Made by a program: the position numbers and the translations under genes. Positions 8,605-15,570 of a stretch of DNA of 36,429 nucleotides are shown here, in pieces. The stretch lies in contig JBDSLU010000315.1 of the NCBI GenBank assembly GCA_039916225.1, positions 1 to 36,429 on the forward strand, in the 5' to 3' direction. The notes under the pieces were generated by a model. It was not told the DNA's origin. It was given only the letters and a program-made list of their open reading frames with translations, and did not search any database. Positions within the stretch are counted from its first letter, which is position 1, and each line of letters starts with the position of its first letter. The stretch is from JBDSLU01 sp039916225. Lineage in GTDB: Bacteria > Acidobacteriota > Vicinamibacteria > Vicinamibacterales > Vicinamibacteraceae.

Positions 8605-9027
8605 ATGAACCTCACGCTCCTCGTCATCATCGTCGGCGCCGCGCTCACGACGCTCTCGGCCGTGCAGGCCTGGCTGCTCTGGCGTCTCTCGCGGATGGTC
8701 GCGGCGTCGGCCCGCCTCGAAGAGAAGGTCGGCCACCTCGGCGACGCGCTCTCGATCCTCACCGAGACCAGCGAAGCCGGCTTCAAGGCCATCGCCGACG
8801 AGCTGACGCGCCGTCACCTGCCGGCGTCGGCGCCGGCCCGATCGAAGACGTCGATCTCGCGCCTGAAGGCGGCCGCCCGCCGCGGCACGAGCATCGCGGA
8901 GATCGCCGCCGCCGAACACATGTCGGAAGGTGAAGTGCGCCTGCGTCTGCACCTCGCCGAGCACGCGCCGGCGGCGCGGACCCGCACCAAGATCACGGAA
9001 GGACAGGCTGATGCGCTGCGCGCATGA
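8605..9027 (+). CDS. Membrane-anchored DUF2802/SwrB-like flagellar-operon protein
   Basis: A 140-residue protein. It has one N-terminal membrane helix (about residues 3-24) and a stretch likely to be coiled coil (about 30-65). A basic linker leads to a C-terminal helix-turn-helix-like segment (RRGTSIAEIAAAEHMSEGEV, about 92-111). This architecture resembles DUF2802 proteins of flagellar loci and Bacillus SwrB, which promotes export-gate and C-ring assembly; that resemblance is by pattern, not by search. It lies between fliN and the zinc-ribbon gene, whose start at 9011 lies inside its last codons. A structural or assembly role near the C-ring is inferred. Confidence 0.6.
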   Translation: MNLTLLVIIVGAALTTLSAVQAWLLWRLSRMVAASARLEEKVGHLGDALSILTETSEAGFKAIADELTRRHLPASAPARSKTSISRLKAAARRGTSIAEIAAAEHMSEGEVRLRLHLAEHAPAARTRTKITEGQADALRA

Positions 9028-9880
9028 CACGTGCGCCCGTTGGGTGCCCGACTTCCTCGCCAACCGGCCCGGCCACGGCATGGCCTTCGACGACGGCTGG
9101 TATTGCTCGCAGCCGTGCCTCGAAGCCGAGACGCGCGTCCGGCTCGAACACGCGCCAGCGCCGGACGCGACTGTGGGCCGCGGCCCGAACGTGTCGCGAG
9201 TCGGCGCGCTGCTCGTGCACCGCAAGGTGATCACGACGCTGACCCTCGAAGACGCCTTGATGCGCCAGCGCCAGAGCGGCCGCCGGATCGGCGCCGAACT
9301 GGTCGCGATGGGCGCGGTGCAGCCGGCTGAACTGCTGCGGACGCTGGCGACGCAGGCGCGCGCCGGCTACCTGATGACCGTCGATCCCGCGCGTGTCCGC
9401 ACGGCGCCCGGCGGGTTGTCGCGCGACGTCGTCGAAGCGCTCGGCGTCATCCCGATCGAAGCGGACGCGGAGCGCAACCGCCTGGTGGTCGCGTGTGCCG
9501 CGCCGCTGCCGCGCCCGGCGCTGGCGGTGCTCCGGGCGCTCGTCGTCGCCACGGTGGAGGCGCTGCTCGTCAGCGACGACGTCGCCGCGACGCTGCTCGA
9601 AGCCTACGGCACCGCGCCGGCGCACGCGCCGCTGGTGACGCGCGCCGCGTCGATGCGCGACGCCACCGAACACATCGCACTCGCCATCGCCTCGGGCCGG
9701 GCGCGCCGCGTCCAGCCGGTCCGCTGCGAGCCGTGGGTCTGGGTCCGCCTCGACGGCGGCTCGGCCAACGAGGAAATCGTCCTGCCGTCGCGCGTAGTCC
9801 GGGTCCCGGAACGCGCCGCGCACGGCCACGTGGTCACGAAGGAGGGCGCATCATGGCTGGCGGCACCTACAGCGCACTGA
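9011..9880 (+). CDS. Zinc-ribbon plus MshEN-domain protein, possible c-di-GMP sensor
   Basis: A 289-residue protein I do not recognise as a named flagellar protein. Cysteines 3, 8, 32 and 36 flank an aromatic-rich segment and look like a small zinc ribbon. Residues 63-115 carry two consecutive 24-residue motifs of the MshEN type, each beginning R-[VI]-G and ending L-x2-Q, separated by exactly five residues. This is the known c-di-GMP-binding arrangement of MshE/GspE N-domains. The second motif is complete; in the first the central Gly is Lys. A second part (LSRDVVEALGVIPIEADAERNRLVVACAAPL) matches the rest of the T2SSE N-terminal domain. No ATPase domain follows. The gene overlaps flgF by 28 bases. 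The role is unknown. Confidence 0.7.
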   Translation: MRCAHDTCARWVPDFLANRPGHGMAFDDGWYCSQPCLEAETRVRLEHAPAPDATVGRGPNVSRVGALLVHRKVITTLTLEDALMRQRQSGRRIGAELVAMGAVQPAELLRTLATQARAGYLMTVDPARVRTAPGGLSRDVVEALGVIPIEADAERNRLVVACAAPLPRPALAVLRALVVATVEALLVSDDVAATLLEAYGTAPAHAPLVTRAASMRDATEHIALAIASGRARRVQPVRCEPWVWVRLDGGSANEEIVLPSRVVRVPERAAHGHVVTKEGASWLAAPTAH

Positions 9881-10581
9881 GCGGGCTCCGGACCCGGCTC
9901 GCGCAGCTCGATCGCATCGCGTCCGACATCGCCAACGCCGGTACGGCCGGCTACAAGACCGAGCGCGTCCCGACGGTCGAGTCCCGACGGCCCGATTTCA
10001 ACCAGGTGCTGCAGACGGCGATCGACGTCGCCCCGGCGCCCGGCCTGGTCGATTTCCGCGACGGCTCGATCCAGACGACCAATCGCGATCTGGACGTGGC
10101 GCTCGAGGGGCGCGGCTTCTTCGAGATCGACACGGTCGAAGGCGTGCGCTACACGCGCAACGGCCAGTTCTCGCGCCGCCCCGACGGAACGCTGGTGACG
10201 GCCGACGGCGCCGTCGTCCGCGGCGAGGAGGGCGCGCCAATCCAGGTGGGGCAGGGGGCCATCGGCGTCGAGCCGGACGGCTCGGTGCGCGCCGGAGGCG
10301 TCCTGGCCGGCAAGCTGAAGGTCGTCGACTTCGGCGACTACGTCGGCCTGCGCCGTGAAGAAGCGGGCCGCTTCCGCGCCGAGCCCGGCGTCACCGCCGT
10401 CGACGCTCCGCTGACGTCGCGCGTCCGCGGCGGCTCCCTCGAGTCGTCGAACGTGCAGCTGCCGGAACGGATGGTGCAGCTGACCGAAGTATCGCGGGCC
10501 TTCGAGGCGCTGCAGCGCGGCATCACGACGTTGATGAACGACGTCGATGGCCGCGCCATCACCGAGCTGGGTCGCCGGTAG
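9853..10581 (+). CDS. flgF: Flagellar basal-body rod protein FlgF
   Basis: A 242-residue proximal-rod subunit of the flagellar rod/hook family. The N-terminal helix with the family motif (LDRIASDIANAGTAGYKTER) and the C-terminal helix (VQLTEVSRAFEALQRGI) form the D0 coiled coil. The middle has the usual YTRNGQFSRRPDGTLVT segment. It is shorter and more divergent than the following FlgG, which supports FlgF over FlgG. The start ATG 9853 lies inside the 3' end of the preceding gene, so translation is probably coupled. Confidence 0.88.
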   Translation: MAGGTYSALSGLRTRLAQLDRIASDIANAGTAGYKTERVPTVESRRPDFNQVLQTAIDVAPAPGLVDFRDGSIQTTNRDLDVALEGRGFFEIDTVEGVRYTRNGQFSRRPDGTLVTADGAVVRGEEGAPIQVGQGAIGVEPDGSVRAGGVLAGKLKVVDFGDYVGLRREEAGRFRAEPGVTAVDAPLTSRVRGGSLESSNVQLPERMVQLTEVSRAFEALQRGITTLMNDVDGRAITELGRR

Positions 10582-10616
10582 GCGCCCAGAGCACGAGCAG
10601 ATAGAGGAATCCGCAC

Positions 10617-11405
10617 ATGATTCGAGCACTCTACACGGCTGCCAGCGGCATGAATGCCCAGCAGACCAACATCGACAACACCGCGCACAACCTGGCCAAC
10701 GTCAACACGGCCGGCTTCAAGAAGGCGCGGGTCGAGTTCGAGGACCTCGTCTATCAGCAGGTGCGCGGCGCCGGGTCGCCGAACTCCACGTCGACCGAGA
10801 CGCCGATCGGCCTCGAAATCGGCCTCGGCACCCGCGCCGTCGGAACGGCCCGCGACTTCGCCTCCGGCAACCTGAAGACGACCAATGGTCCGCTCGACGT
10901 CGCGGTGCAGGGCCAGGGCCTGTTCCAGGTCACGCTGCCGGACGGCCGCACCGCCTACACGCGCAACGGTTCGTTCCACACGAACTCCGAAGGGGGCCTG
11001 GTGACCGCCGAGGGCTATCCGATGGAGCCCGCCATCTCCATTCCGCCGGATGCGACGTCGGTGAGCATCTCGAAGGAAGGCGTCGTCTCGGTGACCATCG
11101 CCGGGCAGAACGCGGCCCAGCAGCTCGGCACGATCGAGCTGGCCACGTTCCAGAACCCCCCGGGGCTGATGCCGCTCGGCGGCAACTTCTTCGCCGTGAC
11201 CAGCGCGTCCGGTGAGGCCACGACCGGCGCGCCCGGCACCGAAGGCATGGGCACCATCCAGCAGGGCTTCCTCGAAGAGTCGAACGTCAGCATCGTCGAG
11301 GAGATGATCAACATGATCCTTGCGCAGCGCGCCTACGAGGCGAACTCGCGGGTGGTGAAGACCGCCGACGACATGCTGGCGATGGTCAACAACCTGGCCC
11401 GGTAA
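10617..11405 (+). CDS. flgG: Flagellar distal rod protein FlgG
   Basis: A 262-residue protein with all FlgG hallmarks. These are the start MIRALYTAASGMNAQQ, the motif HNLANVNTAGFKKARVEFED, the YTRNGSFHTNSEGGLVT segment, and the C-terminal LEESNVSIVEEMINMILAQR then AYEANSRVVKTADDML. FlgG builds the distal rod that passes through the P and L rings encoded just downstream. AGAGGAA about six bases before ATG 10617 is a good ribosome site. The 35-base gap after flgF is the largest in this run. Confidence 0.98.
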   Translation: MIRALYTAASGMNAQQTNIDNTAHNLANVNTAGFKKARVEFEDLVYQQVRGAGSPNSTSTETPIGLEIGLGTRAVGTARDFASGNLKTTNGPLDVAVQGQGLFQVTLPDGRTAYTRNGSFHTNSEGGLVTAEGYPMEPAISIPPDATSVSISKEGVVSVTIAGQNAAQQLGTIELATFQNPPGLMPLGGNFFAVTSASGEATTGAPGTEGMGTIQQGFLEESNVSIVEEMINMILAQRAYEANSRVVKTADDMLAMVNNLAR

Positions 11406-11407
11406 TC

Positions 11408-12112
11408 ATGATGCTCGCCGCGCTGGTCCTCGCCGTCGCCACCGCCGTGCCGTCCATCAGGACGGCGGCCGCTCCCGTCGCCACGCCGGCGGCGGAGGCG
11501 GACGTGCGGGCGGCGATCGTGCGGGCCGTGCAGGCGCGCATGGCGGGCCCGCTGCTGACGGTCGAGGTCACGGTCGAGGATCTGCAGGTGCATGGGACGC
11601 CGGCGGGTACCGGGCTGCGGGCGACGCCGGACGCCGGCAGCCGCGCCGGCGGTCCGATGCGCTTCATCCTGCACACGGCGCCGTCCGGCCGGGGTGGCGC
11701 ACGCAGCGGGTCGGCCGACGCGGTCGTCCGCCTGCGGGCGCGGTTTGCCCGAGCGACACGGGCACTGGGTCCCGGCACCATCGTCGCGCCCGGCGACGTG
11801 GCCAGTGCCTCCGGCGATCCCGGCCGGGTGCCCCTGCAGCCGCTGCCGCAGGCCGACGCGATCGTCGGGGCGCGCGTCCGGCGGACCGTCGCCGCCGACG
11901 GCGTCATCGCGGCCGACACCATTGCCGTCGCGCCGCTGGTCCGCAGCGGCGACGACGTGGCCACCGTGGTGCGCGTCGGTCCAGTCGAGGCGCAGGGCCG
12001 CGCCACCGCGCTCGAGGACGGCGCGTTTGGCGCCATCGTCCGCGTCCAGGTCGAGAAACGGCGGCTGCGCGGACGCGTCAGCGGCGCCGGAGAAGTTGAG
12101 ATCATTCCATGA
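11408..12112 (+). CDS. flgA: P-ring assembly chaperone FlgA
   Basis: A 234-residue periplasmic protein. A hydrophobic N-terminus serves as signal peptide (about residues 1-22). The C-terminal SAF-type domain contains a short ATRALGPGTIVAPGDVA stretch and the closing GFGAIVRVQV-type segment (here GAFGAIVRVQVEKRRLRGRV) followed by G-x-V. FlgA helps FlgI form the P ring. It starts two bases after the flgG stop; tandem ATGs at 11408 and 11411 are both possible. Its end overlaps the flgH start by four bases. The order flgG-flgA-flgH-flgI is common outside enterics. Confidence 0.9.
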   Translation: MMLAALVLAVATAVPSIRTAAAPVATPAAEADVRAAIVRAVQARMAGPLLTVEVTVEDLQVHGTPAGTGLRATPDAGSRAGGPMRFILHTAPSGRGGARSGSADAVVRLRARFARATRALGPGTIVAPGDVASASGDPGRVPLQPLPQADAIVGARVRRTVAADGVIAADTIAVAPLVRSGDDVATVVRVGPVEAQGRATALEDGAFGAIVRVQVEKRRLRGRVSGAGEVEIIP

Positions 12113-12831
12113 AGCACCCTCTTCGCCTCGGCCTCGCCATCGTCTGCGTCCTGGCCACGTCCGCCGCCGCGTTGGCGGCCGACAAGTCGGACAAGAAGGC
12201 GATCGCCGCACCGGCCTCTTCTCCACCGAGCGACGTCTACGACGTGCTCTATGCCCGTTATCTCGAGTCGGCGCGGCGGCCGCCGCCGGCACCGACGGCA
12301 GGTCCGTCGATCGACTGGATCGCCAGTCTCGGCCTCGATCGCCGGGCCCGATTGGTGAACGACCTGGTGACCATCCGCGTGGTCGAGAGCATCGAGGGGG
12401 CCGGCTCCGCCGACTCCGCGCTCGACAAGAAGTCCAGCGCCACCGCCGGCGTCGGCGGCCTGTTCGGCCTGACCAAGAAGATCCCGTCGATCGATCCGGG
12501 CGGCCTCGCCAAGACGTCATCGGACAGCAAGTTCGAGGGCAGCGGCGCGACCTCGCGCAGCGGCACGCTCTCGGCGACCATCACCGCCCGCGTCCTCGAG
12601 GTGCTGCCGAACGGCGACCTCGTCCTCGAAGGCGCCCGCGAAATCGACATCAACGGCGACCGCCAGATGGTGGTGCTGACCGGCGTGGCCCGGCCGCGCG
12701 ACGTCAGCGACCAGAACGTCGTGCTGTCGCCCTCGATCGGCCAGCTGCGCATCCGCTACTTCGGTCGCGGCCTGATGAAAGACAACCTGAAACCCGGCTG
12801 GCTCATTCGCGTGCTCAACAAGGTGTTCTGA
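12109..12831 (+). CDS. flgH: Flagellar L-ring protein FlgH, apparently without a lipobox
   Basis: A 240-residue outer-membrane ring subunit. Family segments are clear: LVNDLVTIRVVESIEGAGSA, then GTLSATITARVLEVLPNGDL and the C-terminal LRIRYFGRGLMKDNLKPGWL. FlgH is normally a lipoprotein. Here the only Cys (residue 13) sits inside the hydrophobic signal core, preceded by A-I-V, which is not a lipobox. A signal peptidase I site ALA-AD after residue 23 fits better. A secreted, non-lipidated L-ring subunit is inferred. The gene is coupled to flgA by an ATGA overlap and is two bases from flgI. Confidence 0.94.
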   Translation: MKHPLRLGLAIVCVLATSAAALAADKSDKKAIAAPASSPPSDVYDVLYARYLESARRPPPAPTAGPSIDWIASLGLDRRARLVNDLVTIRVVESIEGAGSADSALDKKSSATAGVGGLFGLTKKIPSIDPGGLAKTSSDSKFEGSGATSRSGTLSATITARVLEVLPNGDLVLEGAREIDINGDRQMVVLTGVARPRDVSDQNVVLSPSIGQLRIRYFGRGLMKDNLKPGWLIRVLNKVF

Positions 12832-12833
12832 CC

Positions 12834-13964
12834 ATGCGTGCCTTTACGATCTGCCTGCGTGTCGCCACCCTCGGCGCGCTCGGTCTCGGCCTGACCGTGG
12901 TGCCGGCGTTCGCCGATACCACCGTCCGCCTGCGCGACATCGCGTCGCTGCAGGGCACGGCGCCCGTGCCGCTCATCGGCTACGGCCTCGTCGTCGGCCT
13001 CAACAAGACCGGCGATCGCCGCCAGACGGTGTTCTCGGCGCAGACGCTGGCCAACATGCTCGAGCGCTTCGGCGTCCTGGTGCCCGGCGAGCAGATCAAG
13101 ATCGAAAACGTCGCCGCGGTACTGGTGACGGCGGAGCTGCCGGCGTTCTCGCGGCGGGGCAGCCGCCTCGACATCACGGCGTCGTCGATCGGCGACGCGC
13201 GCAGCCTGCAGGGTGGCACGCTGCTGCCGACGCCGCTGCGCGGCACCAATGGGACCATCTACGCGCTCGGGCAGGGGCCGCTCTCCCTCGGCGGGTTCGG
13301 CGGCGGCAAGGGCGCCAACTCGGTGCAGGTCAATCACCTCACCGTCGGCCGCGTTCCGGCCGGCGGCATCATCCAGGCCGAGATCGCCAGCGCGGTGCCG
13401 CTGGTCAGCGAGTCGATCCTCCTGACCCTGGGCACGCCCGACTTCACCAACGCCACGCGCGTGGCGGACGCGATCAACGCGGAGATGGGACCGGGCGCCG
13501 CGCAGGCCCTCGACGCCGCCAGCGTGCAGGTGTCGGTGCCGGCCGGCTATCGGACCGCGCTGCCGAACCTGATGGCCCGCCTGGAGCCGCTGCCGGTGTC
13601 GATGGGCGGCCAGGCCCGCATCGTCATCAACGAGCGCACCGGCACGGTGGTGGTCGGCAACGAGGTCCGTCTCGGCCGGGCGGTGGTGGCGCACGGCAAC
13701 CTGTCGGTGCGAATCACCACCAAATACAACGTCTCGCAGCCCAATCCGTTCTCGCCGGAGGGCGCGGAGACCGTGGTCGTTCCCGACGAGAAGGTCGACG
13801 TCACCGAAGGCGAAGCCAAGCTGATCACCCTCGAGGAGGGTGCCTCGCTCGACGCCGTGGTCAAGGCACTGAACGCGCTCGGCGCGACCCCGCGCGACAT
13901 CATCGCCATCCTGCAGGCGATGAAAGCGGCCGGCGCACTCACCGCCGAGCTGGTCATCATCTGA
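12834..13964 (+). CDS. flgI: Flagellar P-ring protein FlgI
   Basis: A 376-residue periplasmic ring protein. The signal peptide ends PAFAD near residue 28. The mature start (VRLRDIASLQGTAPVPLIGY, then GLVVGLNKTGDRRQTVFSAQ) and the C-terminus (EGASLDAVVKALNALGATPR, then DIIAILQAMKAAGAL) are textbook FlgI. It forms the P ring around the distal rod in the peptidoglycan layer. ATG 12834 follows the flgH stop by two bases; upstream sequence in the same frame is flgH and flgA out of frame and is not used. Confidence 0.98.
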   Translation: MRAFTICLRVATLGALGLGLTVVPAFADTTVRLRDIASLQGTAPVPLIGYGLVVGLNKTGDRRQTVFSAQTLANMLERFGVLVPGEQIKIENVAAVLVTAELPAFSRRGSRLDITASSIGDARSLQGGTLLPTPLRGTNGTIYALGQGPLSLGGFGGGKGANSVQVNHLTVGRVPAGGIIQAEIASAVPLVSESILLTLGTPDFTNATRVADAINAEMGPGAAQALDAASVQVSVPAGYRTALPNLMARLEPLPVSMGGQARIVINERTGTVVVGNEVRLGRAVVAHGNLSVRITTKYNVSQPNPFSPEGAETVVVPDEKVDVTEGEAKLITLEEGASLDAVVKALNALGATPRDIIAILQAMKAAGALTAELVII

Positions 13965-13971
13965 GGTGGCC

Positions 13972-14859
13972 ATGAGCAACGGCATCCCGACCAACCCCAC
14001 GACGCTGCCGGCGTTCGCGCTGAACGCCGCGCGTGCGCTGTCCGAAACACCGACACCCGCCGCCGAGCGCGCCAAGGTCGCCGAGCTCTCACAGCAGTTC
14101 GAGGCGATGCTGATGCTGCAGATGGTCCAGCAGATGCGGAAGTCGCTGCTCGACGAGACGGAGTCGTCCGAAGGCTTCGGTGGCTCGACGATGCAGGAGA
14201 CCTTCGACAGCGAATTTTCGGGCTATCTCGCGCGTTCGGGCGGGGTTGGCCTGGGCGCCCTGATGACCCGCACGCTCGACGAACGGGCTGGTGCGGCCGA
14301 CGTGTCGGCGCGCGAATCGGCGGACCGTCCGGTGTCGTTCGATCTTCACACGGCCAGCCCGGCTCTGCCGCTCACGCCGAGCGCTCCCGCCACCTGGGGC
14401 GGTCGGTCCACCGACATGGTCGACGCTCGGACGTCTGTCGAACTGCCGCTCGCCACCCCCGTGACCTCGCCTTACGGGTGGCGCTCCGACCCTTTTACCG
14501 GCGAAGCGCGCTTCCACCGCGGCGTCGATCTCCGCGCCACGTACGGCACCGAGGTTCCGGCTGCGGCCCCAGGCACCGTCGTATCCGCAGGTGAACGGGG
14601 GACTTACGGGAACCTCGTGGTGGTGCGCGACGACCAGGGCATCGAGACGCGCTACGCACACCTCTCCGCGACGCTGGTCAAGGAAGGCGATGTCATCGCC
14701 GCCGGGACGCCGATCGGGCGTGTCGGGTCGACCGGCCGGTCAGCGGCACCGCACTTGCATTTCGAGGTGCTGGTCAACGGCGAACGCGTCGACCCCGCCA
14801 CATGGGCGGGTCGTGTCGGGAGAGGACCATTAAAGTCCGATGACGGGCCTGTCGATTAA
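13972..14859 (+). CDS. flgJ: FlgJ rod-binding domain fused to an M23 (LytM) peptidase
   Basis: A 295-residue protein. Residues about 30-105 are the rod-binding FlgJ domain (LSQQFEAMLMLQMVQQMRKS, then SGYLARSGGVGLG). After a linker, residues about 160-285 form an M23 zinc endopeptidase with TSPYGWRSDP, HRGVD (His182, Asp186) and HLHFEV (His261, His263), all metal or catalytic residues being present. Enterobacterial FlgJ instead ends in a glucosaminidase. The predicted job is opening peptidoglycan for the growing rod by cutting cross-links. GAGG lies five bases before ATG 13972. No signal peptide is seen, so export through the flagellar channel is likely, as for FlgJ generally. The flgM promoter overlaps its last codons. 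Confidence 0.93.
   Translation: MSNGIPTNPTTLPAFALNAARALSETPTPAAERAKVAELSQQFEAMLMLQMVQQMRKSLLDETESSEGFGGSTMQETFDSEFSGYLARSGGVGLGALMTRTLDERAGAADVSARESADRPVSFDLHTASPALPLTPSAPATWGGRSTDMVDARTSVELPLATPVTSPYGWRSDPFTGEARFHRGVDLRATYGTEVPAAAPGTVVSAGERGTYGNLVVVRDDQGIETRYAHLSATLVKEGDVIAAGTPIGRVGSTGRSAAPHLHFEVLVNGERVDPATWAGRVGRGPLKSDDGPVD
14831..14858 (+). promoter_or_regulatory. Sigma-28 (FliA) promoter for flgM operon
   Basis: TAAAGTCC at 14831-14838, a 12-base spacer, then GTCGATTA at 14851-14858. It resembles the sigma-28 consensus TAAAGTTT-N11-GCCGATAA. The 13-base string GTCGATTAACTCC at the -10 is identical to that of the fliC promoter at 25781. It lies inside the 3' end of flgJ, about 45 bases before the flgM start. 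It would let FliA drive flgM-flgN-flgK-flgL-fliW-csrA, the usual class-3 logic. The spacer is one base longer than optimal. Confidence 0.7.
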
Positions 14860-14903
14860 CTCCTCGACCGGGGTTGATGTGACCCGGCATTGGAGTGACT
14901 TTC

Positions 14904-15194
14904 ATGAGGATTCACGGCGAACGCCCCGAAAACGTCGGACAGACGACCTCGACCCAGGCGACCGATCGCGGTCGCGCGGGGCGGTCGGAACAGGCGGGAG
15001 CGCCGGCGACGGCGGACCGCGTCCAGGTTTCGGATCAGGCGCGGCTGCTGAGTGCGGCAGTCCAGGCGGCGCACGAAGCGCCAGATGCGTCGGAAGCCGC
15101 CATCGAGCGTGCGCGCCAGAAGCGCGCCGCTGGCGAACTCGGCAAAGATGCCGAGCGGCTGGCCGACAAGCTGATCGATTCTCTACTGCGCTGA
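14904..15194 (+). CDS. flgM: Anti-sigma-28 factor FlgM
   Basis: A 96-residue protein with the FlgM pattern. The Gln/Thr-rich disordered N-terminus is followed by ADRVQVSDQARLLSAAVQAA and a C-terminal helical pair ending KDAERLADKLIDSLL that binds FliA. It holds sigma-28 inactive until it is exported through the completed hook-basal body. GGAG at 14892-14895 precedes ATG 14904; a GTG at 14895 is in frame but overlaps that site. It heads the flgM-flgN-flgK-flgL run behind a sigma-28-type promoter. Confidence 0.92.
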   Translation: MRIHGERPENVGQTTSTQATDRGRAGRSEQAGAPATADRVQVSDQARLLSAAVQAAHEAPDASEAAIERARQKRAAGELGKDAERLADKLIDSLLR

Positions 15195-15234
15195 TCGCGG
15201 CCTTCCAGGCCGCTCGGCGCACGTGCGAGGCATG

Positions 15235-15570
15235 ATGACGTCGAACGTCGGTCTGGGCGAGCTCGTCCGAGAACTGCGCGCCACGCTCGAAGCCATCAGT
15301 CTCGGTCTTGTCGAGGGGCTCCCTGAGCGCCTCCTCGATGCCGAGCCCCGGCTGGCCGGCATCGCCGCCCGCTTTGCCACCCTTCCCTCAGGCGACGCCG
15401 AGGCACTGCGCCCCGAGCTGATCGCGGCGCAGGCGGCCATTCGCCGTTGCGAGCGCCTCGGCAGCAACGTCTTCGCCCTGAACGACGTTTACGCGACCCG
15501 GCACGGCTACGGCCGCTCGGGGCACTTCACGAGCACGGACGCCGCCGGCGTCCTGCAGGCAAGGGGCTGA
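15235..15570 (+). CDS. flgN: FlgN-like export chaperone for FlgK/FlgL
   Basis: A 111-residue, mostly helical protein located between flgM and flgK, exactly where flgN is usually found. FlgN chaperones hook-filament junction proteins FlgK and FlgL to FlhA. Sequence signatures are weak, but the heptad-like N-terminal helix (LGELVRELRATLEAISLGLV) and the C-terminal NDVYATRHGYGRSG fit. It is shorter than typical FlgN (about 140 residues). ATG 15235 has GAGG four bases upstream; ATG 15232 and GTG 15223 are alternatives. The stop overlaps the flgK start (TGATG). Confidence 0.75.
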   Translation: MTSNVGLGELVRELRATLEAISLGLVEGLPERLLDAEPRLAGIAARFATLPSGDAEALRPELIAAQAAIRRCERLGSNVFALNDVYATRHGYGRSGHFTSTDAAGVLQARG

